Origin: Peteryoungia rhizophila
GTDB taxonomy: Bacteria; Pseudomonadota; Alphaproteobacteria; Rhizobiales; Rhizobiaceae
DNA length: 64,000 nucleotides
Direction of reading: 5' to 3'
Assembly (NCBI RefSeq): GCF_004912145.1
Contig: NZ_STGT01000005.1
Coordinates: forward strand, 248,001-312,000
Shown: positions 34,646-44,221 of the stretch, in pieces
How the letters are laid out: every line of letters begins with the position of its first letter
Numbering within the stretch: the stretch's first letter is position 1
Program-made: the position numbers and the translations under genes
The notes under the pieces: generated by a model
Told to the model about the DNA's origin: nothing
What the model saw: the letters and a program-made list of their open reading frames with translations, nothing else
The model's database searches: none

Positions 34646-35921
34646 GACCGTGTCGAACCAGAATTCCGTCGAAGGCCTGATGCTCGGCATTGGACGCCGC
34701 GCCCGCGCTGCGGCGCGACCACTCGCAGTCGCCTCGCCCGAAGCCAAGAACAAGGCACTGTTGGCGATGGCCGACGCCCTCATCGCAGCCGAAGCAGATA
34801 TCCTCGCGGCGAATGCGCTCGACCTGAAGAATGCCGCAGAGGCTGGCCTCGCCGCGTCGTTCGTCGATCGCCTGACGCTTAATTCCGACCGCGTTGCAGC
34901 CATCGCCCAGTCGATGCGCGAGATCGCCGAACTGCCGGATCCCGTCGGCACTATCATCACCGAGTGGGATCGCCCCAACGGCCTGCATATCGAGCGCGTC
35001 CGCACGCCGCTCGGCGTCATCGGTGTCATCTATGAAAGCCGGCCGAACGTGACGGCCGATGCCGGCGCGCTGTGCCTCAAGGCCGGCAACGCCGTAATCC
35101 TACGCGGCGGCTCGGATTCGGCGCATTCGTCGCGCGCCATCCATGCCTGCCTGGTCAAGGGCTTGGTCTCCGCCGACCTTCCTGCGGATGCGATCCAGCT
35201 CGTGCCCACCACCGATCGCGCAGCCGTCGGTGCGCTACTCTCCGGTCTCGAAGGATCGATCGACGTGATAGTCCCGCGCGGCGGCAAGAGCCTCGTTGCG
35301 CGCGTCCAGCAGGAAGCCCGTGTACCCGTCTTCGCCCATCTCGAAGGCCTATGCCACGTCTATATCGACGGCTCCGCCGATCTCGACATGGCGAGGAAGA
35401 TCGTCGTCAACGCCAAGATGCGTCGCACCGGCATTTGCGGCTCGGCAGAAACACTGCTCGTCGACAGCGCTGCAATCGCCACGCATCTGCAGCCGCTGAT
35501 CGAAGCGCTGACGGAAGCCGGCTGTGAAGTCCGCGCCTCGGCCACCGTGCTGCGCATCATTCCGGGTCTGAAGCCCGCGACAGAAGAGGATTGGCGCACC
35601 GAATATCTCGACGCGATCATTTCCGTTGCTGTGGTTGACGGCATCGGTGGCGCCATTGATCACATAGCCCGCTATTCGTCGAACCACACGGAAGCGGTGA
35701 TTGCCGAAAACCCTGCAGTGGTCGAGCGCTTTTTCAATGAGATCGATTCGGCCATCCTGCTGCACAATGCCTCGACCCAGTTTGCCGATGGTGGCGAGTT
35801 CGGCATGGGCGCCGAGATCGGCATCGCCACCGGCAAAATGCATGCCCGCGGGCCCGTCGGCGTCGAACAGCTGACCTCCTTCAAATATCGCGTCCGCGGC
35901 AACGGCCAGGTCCGTCCCTGA
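34638..35921 (+). CDS. proA: Gamma-glutamyl phosphate reductase
   Basis: This 427-residue ProA reduces glutamyl-5-phosphate with NADPH, the second proline step. The family blocks are [24 protein letters not shown], the catalytic cysteine in [15 protein letters not shown] and [24 protein letters not shown] 34638 has AAGGA nine bases upstream and lies inside the proB end; an earlier in-frame ATG has no conserved sequence. nadD follows immediately. Confidence 0.95.
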   Translation: MLETVSNQNSVEGLMLGIGRRARAAARPLAVASPEAKNKALLAMADALIAAEADILAANALDLKNAAEAGLAASFVDRLTLNSDRVAAIAQSMREIAELPDPVGTIITEWDRPNGLHIERVRTPLGVIGVIYESRPNVTADAGALCLKAGNAVILRGGSDSAHSSRAIHACLVKGLVSADLPADAIQLVPTTDRAAVGALLSGLEGSIDVIVPRGGKSLVARVQQEARVPVFAHLEGLCHVYIDGSADLDMARKIVVNAKMRRTGICGSAETLLVDSAAIATHLQPLIEALTEAGCEVRASATVLRIIPGLKPATEEDWRTEYLDAIISVAVVDGIGGAIDHIARYSSNHTEAVIAENPAVVERFFNEIDSAILLHNASTQFADGGEFGMGAEIGIATGKMHARGPVGVEQLTSFKYRVRGNGQVRP

Positions 35922-35922
35922 G

Positions 35923-36549
35923 GTGGTGGAAGCGGCACTCGCCCATCGCCATACTGTGATGCCGCATGTCGAACGTGGCATGGTGGTCGGTCTCTTCGGC
36001 GGTTCCTTCAACCCGCCGCATCCGGGACACCTGCTTGTGGCCGAGATCGCCCTGCGGCGCCTCGGCCTCGACCAGCTGTGGTGGCTGGTGACACCCGGCA
36101 ACCCGCTGAAGAACCAGAAGGAACTGGCACCGCTTGCCGAACGCCTCGCCGCCTGCGAAGCGCTGGCTGGAGATCCACGGATCAAGGTGACAGCATTCGA
36201 GAAGACGCTGGGCACGAGCTATACGGCCCGAACGCTGGAATTCATTCGGTCCCGCAATCCGCATGTGCACTTCATCTGGATCATGGGTGCAGACAACCTC
36301 GCCGGATTCCATCGCTGGCAACGCTGGCAGAAGATCGCGACCACCTTCCCGATCGCCGTCATCGACCGCCCCGGCTCGACGCTCGCCTATCTCTCGTCGA
36401 AGATGGCGCGCACCTTCGATTTCGCGCGGATCGACGAGGACGACGCCGGTGTGCTCTGGCAGAAGCGGGCGCCGGCCTGGACCTTCATCCACGGGCCGAG
36501 ATCGACGCTGAGCTCGTCTGCACTCCGGGCTGCGGCGAACAAATCCTGA
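35923..36549 (+). CDS. nadD: Nicotinate-nucleotide adenylyltransferase
   Basis: This enzyme of about 208 residues converts nicotinate mononucleotide to deamido-NAD. It has the nucleotidyltransferase motif GGSFNPPHPGHL (His-x-Gly-His), MGADNLAGFHRW and the late SSSALRA signature. The start is uncertain: GTG at 35923, two bases after proA, or ATG at 35959, which gives MPHVERGMVVGLFGG. Neither has a convincing Shine-Dalgarno sequence, so translation may be coupled to proA. Confidence 0.93.
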   Translation: MVEAALAHRHTVMPHVERGMVVGLFGGSFNPPHPGHLLVAEIALRRLGLDQLWWLVTPGNPLKNQKELAPLAERLAACEALAGDPRIKVTAFEKTLGTSYTARTLEFIRSRNPHVHFIWIMGADNLAGFHRWQRWQKIATTFPIAVIDRPGSTLAYLSSKMARTFDFARIDEDDAGVLWQKRAPAWTFIHGPRSTLSSSALRAAANKS

Positions 36550-36681
36550 TCGCGAACAGTTTGAGTGAGCCGCGACAACCGTGTCTTGAAAGATTCGTGG
36601 ATCGATGCCACCTTTTAGCTGCGATCCGAGTTATGAGAATCGCAGACGTGCTGTTCTGTTTTGCCAAGGAAAGGACGAACT

Positions 36682-37092
36682 CTGACAACAGTACACACCA
36701 AGGGACGCGCTTCCCGCGTAATCCCGAAGAGCATGGAACGTGGCGCCGATGCTGCAGCCCGTGCGCTTGAGCTGGTCCTCGCAAGCCTCGAGGACTCGAA
36801 AGCAGAAGACATCGTCTCCATCGACATTGCCGGAAAATCGGCGCTGGGCGACTACATGGTGGTCGTATCCGGACGCTCGAACCGTCATGTCTCGGCGATC
36901 AGCGAACACCTCATTTCCGACTTGAAGGACGAAGGCATGGGCTCCGCCCGCGTCGAAGGCCTGGAAAACGGCGATTGGGTCTTGATCGACACGGGAGACA
37001 TCATCGTGCATGTGTTCCGTCCCGAAATCCGCGAGGTCTACAACCTGGAAAGGATGTGGGCCACTCCGGACATCGAGGATCGCCTGCACTGA
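36682..37092 (+). CDS. rsfS: Ribosomal silencing factor RsfS
   Basis: RsfS (Iojap/DUF143) binds L14 and blocks subunit joining in starved cells. The core spans SLEDSKAEDIVSIDIAGKSALGDYMVV, RSNRHVSAI, GLENGDWVLIDTGDIIVHVF and YNLERMW. The start is unusual: the sequence matching other rhizobial N termini (TTVHTKGRAS) would begin at a CTG at 36682, six bases after AAGGAAAGGA. A TTG at 36661 lacks a ribosome site, and ATG 36733 gives a 119-residue protein close to the E. coli length. The end is certain. Confidence 0.9.
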   Translation: MTTVHTKGRASRVIPKSMERGADAAARALELVLASLEDSKAEDIVSIDIAGKSALGDYMVVVSGRSNRHVSAISEHLISDLKDEGMGSARVEGLENGDWVLIDTGDIIVHVFRPEIREVYNLERMWATPDIEDRLH

Positions 37093-37195
37093 AAACGGCC
37101 GGCCGTCCGTCGGACGGTCCCGAAGCCGGATTGACACGGCGGGACACTTCCTGCCGATAGAGATGGTTTTGTGACCTGAAACTGGGACTGCCCGC

Positions 37196-37678
37196 ATGAA
37201 AATTGGCATCTATGCCGTTGGCCGGCTGAAAGCCGGACCAGAGAAGGAACTCGCGTCCCGCTATCTGGACCGCTTCGCCAAGGCCGGACCGCAATGCGGC
37301 CTCGAATTCACACGCTCCGTGGAGCTGAATGAAAGCCGCGCCGGCAATGCCGACACGAGAAAGCGCGAGGAAGCCCAAGAGCTTTCCCGCCAGATCCCCG
37401 ACGGCGCGCTCATCGTAGTCCTCGACGAGCGCGGCAAGGCCTTCGACAGCGCCGAGTTTGCGAAATTCGTCGGTGACGCTGCCGACAACGGCCAGCGCGA
37501 CATGGCCTTCGTCATTGGAGGCGCCGACGGCATCGATCCGGAGCTGCGCGATCGCGCCCGCCTCGTCCTCAATCTCGGCAAACTCACCTGGCCACATCAG
37601 CTGGTCCGTATCCTGATCGCCGAGCAGCTTTATCGCGCCGTGACCATCCTGACCGGCCACCCTTATCACCGCGTTTGA
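37196..37678 (+). CDS. rlmH: 23S rRNA pseudouridine-1915 N3-methyltransferase RlmH
   Basis: This 160-residue SPOUT methyltransferase modifies helix 69 of 23S rRNA in the 70S ribosome. The start MKIGIYAVGRLK, the central ALIVVLDERGKAFDSAEFA and the SAM-knot block FVIGGADGIDPELR are present. It is in the conserved nadD-rsfS-rlmH order. Confidence 0.96.
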   Translation: MKIGIYAVGRLKAGPEKELASRYLDRFAKAGPQCGLEFTRSVELNESRAGNADTRKREEAQELSRQIPDGALIVVLDERGKAFDSAEFAKFVGDAADNGQRDMAFVIGGADGIDPELRDRARLVLNLGKLTWPHQLVRILIAEQLYRAVTILTGHPYHRV

Positions 37679-37749
37679 ACCCATGGGGCGGATCTGCGAG
37701 GCAATGCTTTGCCTTGACCGCAAATCAGCGTATTTTCCCGCCGAACCGG

Positions 37750-39261
37750 ATGAACCCCTTGCCCATCGCCGCAGCCGAAACCGCCCGCGTCATGAAAGCC
37801 CGCCGAAGACGGGCTGGCTTCGTTGTGGTCGGCGTCATGGCCGGTGTTCTGGCTTTCACCGCACCTTGTTCGACACTGGCACAACAGGGTGCCCCCCCGT
37901 CGGCGGCAGCGGCCCAGCCTTCCGGACAGGGGGAGACGACCGGAGCACTGCCAACAGTCTCTACGGCGACAGGCGATCGCATCGTCTCTCAGGAAGTTGC
38001 AGATCCCGCCCTGGAACTGCGTGCCAAACGCGATCAGGTGAGCTCAGAACTGCAGGATATCGCCGCCAGCATGAAACTGTCCGAGGGCAAGGCGACCGAA
38101 CTCGAGAAGAGCATCGATGAGCTCGAAAAGACCTCGGAAAGCCTGAAGACGGCCCTGATCGAGTCTGCCAAGCGCCGCAAAGACATCGAGAAACAGATCA
38201 GCGAAGGTGAAAAGCGGCTGGCCGATATTGGCCTGCGCGAAGATCAGATCCGCGCCTCCTTCCGCGAACGTCGGTCGATGCTCGCCGAGGTGCTGGCGGC
38301 CCTCCAGCGCATGGGGCGCAATCCCCCACCGGCGCTCCTCGTCAGCCCCGAGGATGCGCTTGGATCGGTCCGCACCGCAATCCTGCTCGGCGCGGTCGTG
38401 CCCGGCATCAGGCATGAAACCGACAAGCTGGCCGCCGATCTCGAAGAGTTGATCGCGCTTCGAGACGCCGGCAAGAAGGAGATGGACGGCCTTGTGGTCG
38501 CCATCGCCAGCCGCCAGGAAGAAGAGCGACGAATGGATCTTCTGGTCGCTGAGAACGAACGTATCGCTCGGACGAATTCGCTACAGCTGCAGGCGGAACG
38601 CAAGCAAGCAGAGGCACTTGCAGAGCGCGCCACGACGATGGAGGCACTGATCCGCTCGCTCGAAAACGAGATCACCTCTGTCCGCCAGGCCGCCGAACTG
38701 GCACGGGCTGAAGAGGTTAAACGCAATCAAATGAGCGATGAGCAGAGGGCCCGTGCCCTGGAGCTCGCCCAGTCTGGACTGCCCGATAAAAACCGCATTG
38801 CGCCAGCATATCCTTTCAACGATCTGAAGCAGAAACTGGAATTGCCGGCTGCCGGCGAGACCCTGCGTCAGTTCGGTGACCCGGACGGGACAGGGCACCA
38901 GGCTCAGGGCATCGTCATTGCCTCACAGCCCGGCGCGCTCGTGACCGCACCGGCGGATGCATGGGTAGTGTTTGCTGGAAATTTCCGAAGCTACGGCCAG
39001 ATGATTATTCTGAATACGGGCGACGGCTTTCACATGGTACTGTCCGGAATGGACCGGATCAGCACCAGTCAAGGCAAGTTTGTGCTCTCCGGGGAGCCTC
39101 TGGCGACCATGGGTGAGAAAAGAGTGGCGAGCTCAGCCGCTTTGGCGCTGGAAACCGATCGACCAACTCTTTACATTGAACTTCGGAAAGACGGTAAACC
39201 GGTTGATTCCCGTCCCTGGTGGGTCGGAGGCGATTCTGGAAAGGCACAGAATGATACGTAG
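37750..39261 (+). CDS. EnvC-like murein hydrolase activator with a degenerate LytM domain
   Basis: This exported protein of about 500 residues is expected to control cell-wall amidases at the division site. An N-terminal signal (helix VVVGVMAGVLAFTAP, then a likely cut after TLAQQ) precedes a long coiled coil (about 90-330) and a C-terminal peptidase M23 fold (about 390-495). The M23 zinc motifs are not intact: the region reads GFHMVLSGMD instead of an H-x-H pair, so it should be an activator, not an enzyme. The start is ATG 37750 or ATG 37792; the latter begins directly at the signal peptide. It overlaps ctpA by 11 nt. Confidence 0.88.
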   Translation: MNPLPIAAAETARVMKARRRRAGFVVVGVMAGVLAFTAPCSTLAQQGAPPSAAAAQPSGQGETTGALPTVSTATGDRIVSQEVADPALELRAKRDQVSSELQDIAASMKLSEGKATELEKSIDELEKTSESLKTALIESAKRRKDIEKQISEGEKRLADIGLREDQIRASFRERRSMLAEVLAALQRMGRNPPPALLVSPEDALGSVRTAILLGAVVPGIRHETDKLAADLEELIALRDAGKKEMDGLVVAIASRQEEERRMDLLVAENERIARTNSLQLQAERKQAEALAERATTMEALIRSLENEITSVRQAAELARAEEVKRNQMSDEQRARALELAQSGLPDKNRIAPAYPFNDLKQKLELPAAGETLRQFGDPDGTGHQAQGIVIASQPGALVTAPADAWVVFAGNFRSYGQMIILNTGDGFHMVLSGMDRISTSQGKFVLSGEPLATMGEKRVASSAALALETDRPTLYIELRKDGKPVDSRPWWVGGDSGKAQNDT

Positions 39262-40570
39262 GGTCTCTCTTCTCCTCGTCGGCGCACTGATGGGCGCAAC
39301 CGCGATGAGCGTCATTTATTCCGCAGGTGTTCCGGCCCAGGCTGCTGGCAACTCCACCTATAGGGAACTCTCGATCTTCGGAGACGTCTTCGAGCGCATT
39401 CGTGCGCAATACGTCACCCCGCCGGACGAGAACAAGCTGGTCGAAAGCGCCATCAACGGCATGCTGACCTCGCTCGACCCGCACTCCGTCTACATGAACG
39501 CCAAGGATGCGGCGGACATGCAGACCCAGACGCGCGGTGAGTTCGGCGGCATCGGCATCGAAGTCACCATGGAAGAGGAACTCGTCAAGGTCATCACGCC
39601 GATCGACGACACCCCCGGCGCCAAGGCCGGCATCCTCGCCGGCGACTTCATCTCGGAGATCAACGGTGAATCCGTTCGCGGCCTCAAGCTCGAGGAAGCC
39701 GTCGAGAAAATGCGCGGCGCGGTCAATACGCCGATCAAGCTGACCATCCTGCGCGAAGGCGCCGACAAGCCGATCGAGCTCAGCGTCACGCGCGAAATCA
39801 TCGCGATCCGCGCCGTCAAGTCTCGCGTCGAGGGCGACGTCGGTTATCTCCGCGTCATCTCCTTCACCGAGAAGACCTATGACGATCTGGAAGCCGCAAT
39901 CGAGAAGATCAAGACGGAATTGCCGGGCGACAAGTTGAAGGGCTATGTCCTGGACCTGCGCCTCAATCCCGGCGGCCTTCTCGATCAGGCGATCTACGTA
40001 TCGGATGCCTTCCTGGATCGTGGCGAAGTGGTTTCGACCCGCTCGCGTGATCCGCAGGACACCCGCCGGTTCAACGCAACCGCCGGTGACTTGACCGACG
40101 GCAAGCCTGTCATCGTGCTCGTCAACGGCGGCTCTGCCTCGGCTTCGGAAATCGTTGCCGGCGCCCTGCAGGACCTGAAGCGTGCAACGGTGCTCGGCAC
40201 CCGCTCCTTCGGCAAGGGATCGGTTCAGACGATCATTCCGATGGGCGAAAAGGGTGCGCTGCGCCTGACCACGGCGCTCTACTACACGCCGTCGGGCAAG
40301 TCGATCCAGGGCACCGGCATCGAGCCTGATATCAAGGTGGATCAGCCGCTTCCGGAAGAGCTTCAGGGCAAGGTTCGCACGGAAGGCGAATCCTCGCTAC
40401 CGGGCCACATCAAGGGTCAGGACGAAGGCGAGGAAGGCTCCGGCTCCGTTGCCTACGTCCCGCCGGAAGCCAAGGACGACGTCCAGCTCAACTACGCGCT
40501 CGATCTGCTGCGCGGCGTGAAGAACGATCCGGCCTTCCCGGCCGATCCTCAGAAAGCCGCGCTTCAGTAA
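39251..40570 (+). CDS. ctpA: Carboxy-terminal processing protease CtpA (S41 family)
   Basis: This 439-residue periplasmic serine protease has a signal peptide (1-32), a PDZ domain (about 95-175, with GGIGIEVTMEEE) and an S41 catalytic domain. The SASASE segment (295-300) carries the nucleophile and Lys322 in RSFGKGS the general base. It probably trims cell-wall or lipoprotein substrates together with the EnvC-like protein encoded before it. The gene begins inside the end of that neighbour (ATG 39251), so they are co-translated. Confidence 0.94.
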   Translation: MIRRVSLLLVGALMGATAMSVIYSAGVPAQAAGNSTYRELSIFGDVFERIRAQYVTPPDENKLVESAINGMLTSLDPHSVYMNAKDAADMQTQTRGEFGGIGIEVTMEEELVKVITPIDDTPGAKAGILAGDFISEINGESVRGLKLEEAVEKMRGAVNTPIKLTILREGADKPIELSVTREIIAIRAVKSRVEGDVGYLRVISFTEKTYDDLEAAIEKIKTELPGDKLKGYVLDLRLNPGGLLDQAIYVSDAFLDRGEVVSTRSRDPQDTRRFNATAGDLTDGKPVIVLVNGGSASASEIVAGALQDLKRATVLGTRSFGKGSVQTIIPMGEKGALRLTTALYYTPSGKSIQGTGIEPDIKVDQPLPEELQGKVRTEGESSLPGHIKGQDEGEEGSGSVAYVPPEAKDDVQLNYALDLLRGVKNDPAFPADPQKAALQ

Positions 40571-40581
40571 GGACTTGAGAC

Positions 40582-40614
40582 GGCCGCCCGCTTATCCATG
40601 ATGCGCGGGCGGCC
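40582..40614 (+). terminator. Hairpin after ctpA
   Basis: A 10-bp perfect stem, GGCCGCCCGC and its complement, with a 13-nt loop lies just after the ctpA stop. Only TCTTCG follows, so termination is probably partial. Confidence 0.5.
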
Positions 40615-40653
40615 TCTTCGTATCTGGACCGCCGGCATCACTGGAAGTTTCGC

Positions 40654-41835
40654 ATGGACCTGCATGCACCGCTCGGTCAGGAGCGAAAGGGCAAGAGCCG
40701 AGGCAAGGCGCGCCTTCGCCTGTCTACCGTGTCGTCCGTGTTTGCCGTTCTCGCCCTGTCCGGCCTGTCTGCCTGGACCGCTTTTTCGCCTGTTGCACTC
40801 CGCACCGAGCCGCCGATCGGCCTGACCCCGGCGCCACCGCAAACAAGTGAAGTCGCCGAAGCCGAAGCTGCCCGCGATCCGACGGATGGTCCGGCCGGCA
40901 TCGCGACAAGCGGCCCGAACGACGGCGCCGTCATCCGTCGCACCACGACCGCCGATGGCAATGTCGTCACCACTTTCAGCCCCAATGCCCGTCAGGGCCC
41001 GGTCGTCATCGGCTCCAGCCCCACTCAGGACCCGCGTCTGGCCGGCCGGCCCAACGAGGACCTGATCGAAATGACGGATGCCGGTGGGCTACCTGCCGTT
41101 TCTGCCTCTGGTCTGCGCCCTGTCGATTTCTATGCCCGCCCGTGGTCGGGCGCGCGCGGAACCCGCATTGCTATCGTCATCGGCGGGATTGGTCTGAGCC
41201 AGACCGGCAGCCAGAAGGCTGTTCGCGAGCTGCCAGAGGACATCACGCTCGCCTTTGCCGCGACCGGCAACAGTCTGCAGCGCTGGATGCAGGAGGCCCG
41301 CAGCAAGGGACACGAGATCGTCCTGCAGGTGCCCATGGAACCTTTCGACTATCCCGCAATGGATCCGGGGCGCGGCACCCTTCTCGCCGAAAAGGCGACG
41401 GCCAGCAATCTCGCCAATCTTCACCAGGCGATGGCGCAGATCACCAATTATACCGGCATCATGAACTACATGGGCGCCCGCTTTCTGGCCGACGACAAGG
41501 CGATGGATCCCGTCATGCGCGACATCGGCAATCGCGGCCTGATGTTTCTCGACGACGGCTCCACCGCTCGTTCGCTTTCCGGTGATTTCGCCAAGGCAAT
41601 CGGTATCCCACATGCCTATGCGGACGTCATGATCGACGCCCAGGTCGATCGCCAGGCGATCCTCGCCAAGCTCGATGAGCTGGAACGCATCGCACGCCGC
41701 AACGGCCAGGCGATCGGCGTCGGGGCCGCCTTCGACGAAACAATTGCAGCCGTGGCCGAGTGGCGCAACGAGGCGGTCGCCCGCGGCATCGAATTCGTCG
41801 GCGTCTCTGCGCTGGCAAACAAAAACAGGCCCTGA
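40654..41835 (+). CDS. Divergent polysaccharide deacetylase family protein (DUF610/YibQ)
   Basis: This 393-residue membrane-anchored protein has a basic N terminus and one hydrophobic segment (about 26-48, [16 protein letters not shown]). A Pro/Thr-rich linker (about 55-140) leads to a degenerate NodB-like deacetylase barrel (about 165-390), beginning [15 protein letters not shown] and including LDDGSTARS. Such proteins regularly accompany EnvC/CtpA genes and are thought to act in the periplasm on cell wall or envelope; enzymatic activity is unproven. Confidence 0.87.
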   Translation: MDLHAPLGQERKGKSRGKARLRLSTVSSVFAVLALSGLSAWTAFSPVALRTEPPIGLTPAPPQTSEVAEAEAARDPTDGPAGIATSGPNDGAVIRRTTTADGNVVTTFSPNARQGPVVIGSSPTQDPRLAGRPNEDLIEMTDAGGLPAVSASGLRPVDFYARPWSGARGTRIAIVIGGIGLSQTGSQKAVRELPEDITLAFAATGNSLQRWMQEARSKGHEIVLQVPMEPFDYPAMDPGRGTLLAEKATASNLANLHQAMAQITNYTGIMNYMGARFLADDKAMDPVMRDIGNRGLMFLDDGSTARSLSGDFAKAIGIPHAYADVMIDAQVDRQAILAKLDELERIARRNGQAIGVGAAFDETIAAVAEWRNEAVARGIEFVGVSALANKNRP

Positions 41836-41842
41836 GGACACC

Positions 41843-42376
41843 ATGACAGAATTCTTATCGACCAAGCCCACGGTGAAGGCCGAGGATCTGCCCTATCGCC
41901 CCTGTGTGGGGATCATGGTGCTTAACCGGGAGGGTCTGGTCTGGTCCGGTCGGCGCATTCCGCAAGGCAACTCCGAATATGATGGCTCTCCGCAGCTCTG
42001 GCAGATGCCGCAGGGCGGCATCGATCCCGGCGAAGATCCGCTGCCCGCCGCAATGCGAGAACTCTACGAGGAAACCGGCATGAAGACCGTTTCGCTTCTG
42101 GCCGAGGCGAGCCGCTGGATCAATTACGACCTGCCTTCAGAACTGATCGGCGTCGGCCTGAAAGGCAAATTCCGCGGCCAGACCCAGCGCTGGTTCGCCT
42201 TCCGCTTCGAAGGCGACGAGGGCGAGATCGCCATCAACCCGCCACCCGGAGGGCATGAGGCGGAGTTTGACGAATGGGACTGGAAGCCGATGCAGGACCT
42301 GCCCGGCCTGATCGTTCCCTTCAAGCGCCGCGTCTACGAAGAGGTCGTCGCCGAGTTTGCTCACCTGGCGGGATGA
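41843..42376 (+). CDS. rppH: RNA pyrophosphohydrolase RppH (Nudix)
   Basis: This 177-residue Nudix enzyme removes pyrophosphate from mRNA 5' ends to start decay, and in rhizobia also cleaves dinucleoside polyphosphates. The Nudix box G-x5-E-x7-R-E-x-x-E-E-x-G is perfect at residues 58-79, and [11 protein letters not shown] and PQGN are typical of RppH. It starts 7 nt after the deacetylase-like gene. Confidence 0.95.
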   Translation: MTEFLSTKPTVKAEDLPYRPCVGIMVLNREGLVWSGRRIPQGNSEYDGSPQLWQMPQGGIDPGEDPLPAAMRELYEETGMKTVSLLAEASRWINYDLPSELIGVGLKGKFRGQTQRWFAFRFEGDEGEIAINPPPGGHEAEFDEWDWKPMQDLPGLIVPFKRRVYEEVVAEFAHLAG

Positions 42377-42461
42377 CGGCTTGTTACCGTGTTCTGCGGC
42401 TTCAATTTGTTCATGATTGTGTGAAAGCATTTCGCCACGACCTGCCGGTGAAGGATATGCA

Positions 42462-43718
42462 GTGGTGGCAACGAAGGCATTCGGAAGATCGTCCGAGGAC
42501 AAAAGGAAACGCGAGTTCGAGAGGCTGGAAGCACTCGAACAGTTGGACTTTCTCGATACGCCGAGAGACGACGGCTTCGACCGCATCGTACGCCTGATAA
42601 AGCTGTTCTTCACGGTCGAGATCGGCCTCGTCTCGCTGGTCGATTCTCATCGTCAGTGGTACAAAGCCTGTGACGGCCTGTCTGCCGACGAAGTTCCGCG
42701 GCAAGACAGCTTCTGCCGATATGTCGTCGATGAAGAGGAAGCCATGGTCGTGCAGGACACGACACGGGACCCACGCTTCATGCAACATCCTTCCGTCACA
42801 GGCGATTCCCATATCCGTTTTTATGCCGGCGTCCCGCTGAAGACACGAGACGGGCATATCCTCGGCACGGTCTGTGCGATCGACCGGCACCCGAAATCGT
42901 TTTCAGCGAGGGATCTCGCAATCCTGCAGGAATTGGCGGGGGCCGCCATGGACCGGATCGAACTGCTGCAGTCGGCAGCGACGGACAGCCTGACCGAAGC
43001 GCTGACCCGGCGCGCCTTCAAGCAGGAGGCCGATCAATTCATCTCGCTCGCGCTGCGCCACCAGCATGATTTGTCCTGCATCGTGCTGGATATCGACCAT
43101 TTCAAGAACGTGAATGATACGCATGGCCACGCGGCAGGCGACGACGCCTTGAAAGCCGTGGCCTCTGTCTGCAAGGCGAGCCTCCGGGCTGGAGACTTGT
43201 TCGGTCGCCTTGGCGGCGAAGAGTTTTCTATCCTCCTGCCCCATGCCGACCGCGAAAGGGCGATCGCCGTAGCCGAGAAATTGCGCATGGCGATTTGCTC
43301 CCAGTCGATTATTGGGAGCTACGGCGCGTTGAACGTGACAGCGAGTTTCGGCATATCCACGCTTTCGATCGTCAGCAAGGACATCGAGACGCTTCTGGCT
43401 CAGGCCGATGCCGCTATGTATCACGCCAAGCATTCGGGTCGGAACCGCTGTGTCGCCTGGAGTTCGATGCCGGCCAATCATACGGTGGGCACCCGCCGGC
43501 GGGTGCTGAAGGCCGGATCCATCCTGTTCAATGAACGTCGCTCGACGATGGACTGCACCATCAAGTCCCTTGGTGTCGACAGTGCCGGTTTATCAGTCTC
43601 CAATTCCGTTGGCCTGCCACCAGAATTCACCCTGGCGATCAAGGGAGAAAACTTCGAGACCTTGTGCAAGATCATCGCTCAGGATCGACAGAACGTCGAG
43701 GTAGCCTTCAAGCTTTAA
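42462..43718 (+). CDS. Diguanylate cyclase with GAF, GGDEF and PilZ-like domains
   Basis: This 418-residue c-di-GMP protein has a GAF sensor domain at about 25-165 (SLVDSHRQWYKAC, QDSFCRYVV). The GGDEF domain at about 172-332 carries active-site GGEEF (251-255) and an intact inhibitory I-site RAGD (242-245). Residues 343-416 look like the short PilZ-family proteins of rhizobia (RRRVLKAGSILF, DCTIKSLGVDSAGLSV, EVAF), but the second Arg of the PilZ RxxxR motif is missing. The start is GTG 42462 or 42465, with AAGGA just upstream; no ATG suits. It is a stand-alone gene after rppH. Confidence 0.88.
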   Translation: MVATKAFGRSSEDKRKREFERLEALEQLDFLDTPRDDGFDRIVRLIKLFFTVEIGLVSLVDSHRQWYKACDGLSADEVPRQDSFCRYVVDEEEAMVVQDTTRDPRFMQHPSVTGDSHIRFYAGVPLKTRDGHILGTVCAIDRHPKSFSARDLAILQELAGAAMDRIELLQSAATDSLTEALTRRAFKQEADQFISLALRHQHDLSCIVLDIDHFKNVNDTHGHAAGDDALKAVASVCKASLRAGDLFGRLGGEEFSILLPHADRERAIAVAEKLRMAICSQSIIGSYGALNVTASFGISTLSIVSKDIETLLAQADAAMYHAKHSGRNRCVAWSSMPANHTVGTRRRVLKAGSILFNERRSTMDCTIKSLGVDSAGLSVSNSVGLPPEFTLAIKGENFETLCKIIAQDRQNVEVAFKL

Positions 43719-43753
43719 TCGACAGCAGATGGTCAGTGGAACCGGCCGTCCGG

Positions 43754-44152
43754 CTAAGGTCCCGTAGCGACCTCGAAGCCTTCGTCGGCCCAACCGGTCA
43801 TGCCACCGATCATGACCTTCACTCTGCGCCCCAGCCTCGAAAGCCTAAGCGCCGCCCGATCGGTGCCGTTGCAATGCGGTCCGGCGCAATAGACGACGAA
43901 GAGCGTATCCGCGGACCATTCCGCCATCTTCCGCTCGGTCATCTTGCCATGCGGTAGATTGATCGCACCAGGCACATGTGCCTTTTCAAAAAGCTTTGGC
44001 CCCCGCACGTCGAGCAGCACGAAGTCCGGTTCGCCCCCGCTCATCACCTCATGCACATCCCAGCAATCCGTTTCGAAAGAAAGCCTTGCCGCATAGTGCG
44101 CGCCCACGAGGGCAGGGTCGGCGGCGGGGATTTCACTCACGAGGCTCGACAT
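43754..44152 (-). CDS. Rhodanese-like sulfurtransferase
   Basis: This single rhodanese domain of 132 residues has VLLDVRGPKLFEKAHVPGAINLPHG split over 45-69, and an active-site loop beginning at Cys89 (CAGPHCNGTDR), so the catalytic cysteine is present with a longer-than-usual loop. It is transcribed divergently from ftrA. This pairing is recurrent in Proteobacteria, where FtrA-type regulators are thought to activate the rhodanese gene. The physiological substrate is unknown. Confidence 0.9.
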   Translation of the reverse strand: MSSLVSEIPAADPALVGAHYAARLSFETDCWDVHEVMSGGEPDFVLLDVRGPKLFEKAHVPGAINLPHGKMTERKMAEWSADTLFVVYCAGPHCNGTDRAALRLSRLGRRVKVMIGGMTGWADEGFEVATGP

Positions 44153-44221
44153 GACTGGCTCCTTTCATTCAAGCGATGACCGGACCTTGCCTTTTTGCAG
44201 ACTTCGACGAAACTGGCATGA

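Noticed and set aside
37093..37130. GGCCGTCC-GTC-GGACGGTC hairpin after rsfS as a terminator
   Set aside because: Only a short stem without a T-run, in a GC-rich stretch between two genes of a conserved order; insufficient for a terminator call.
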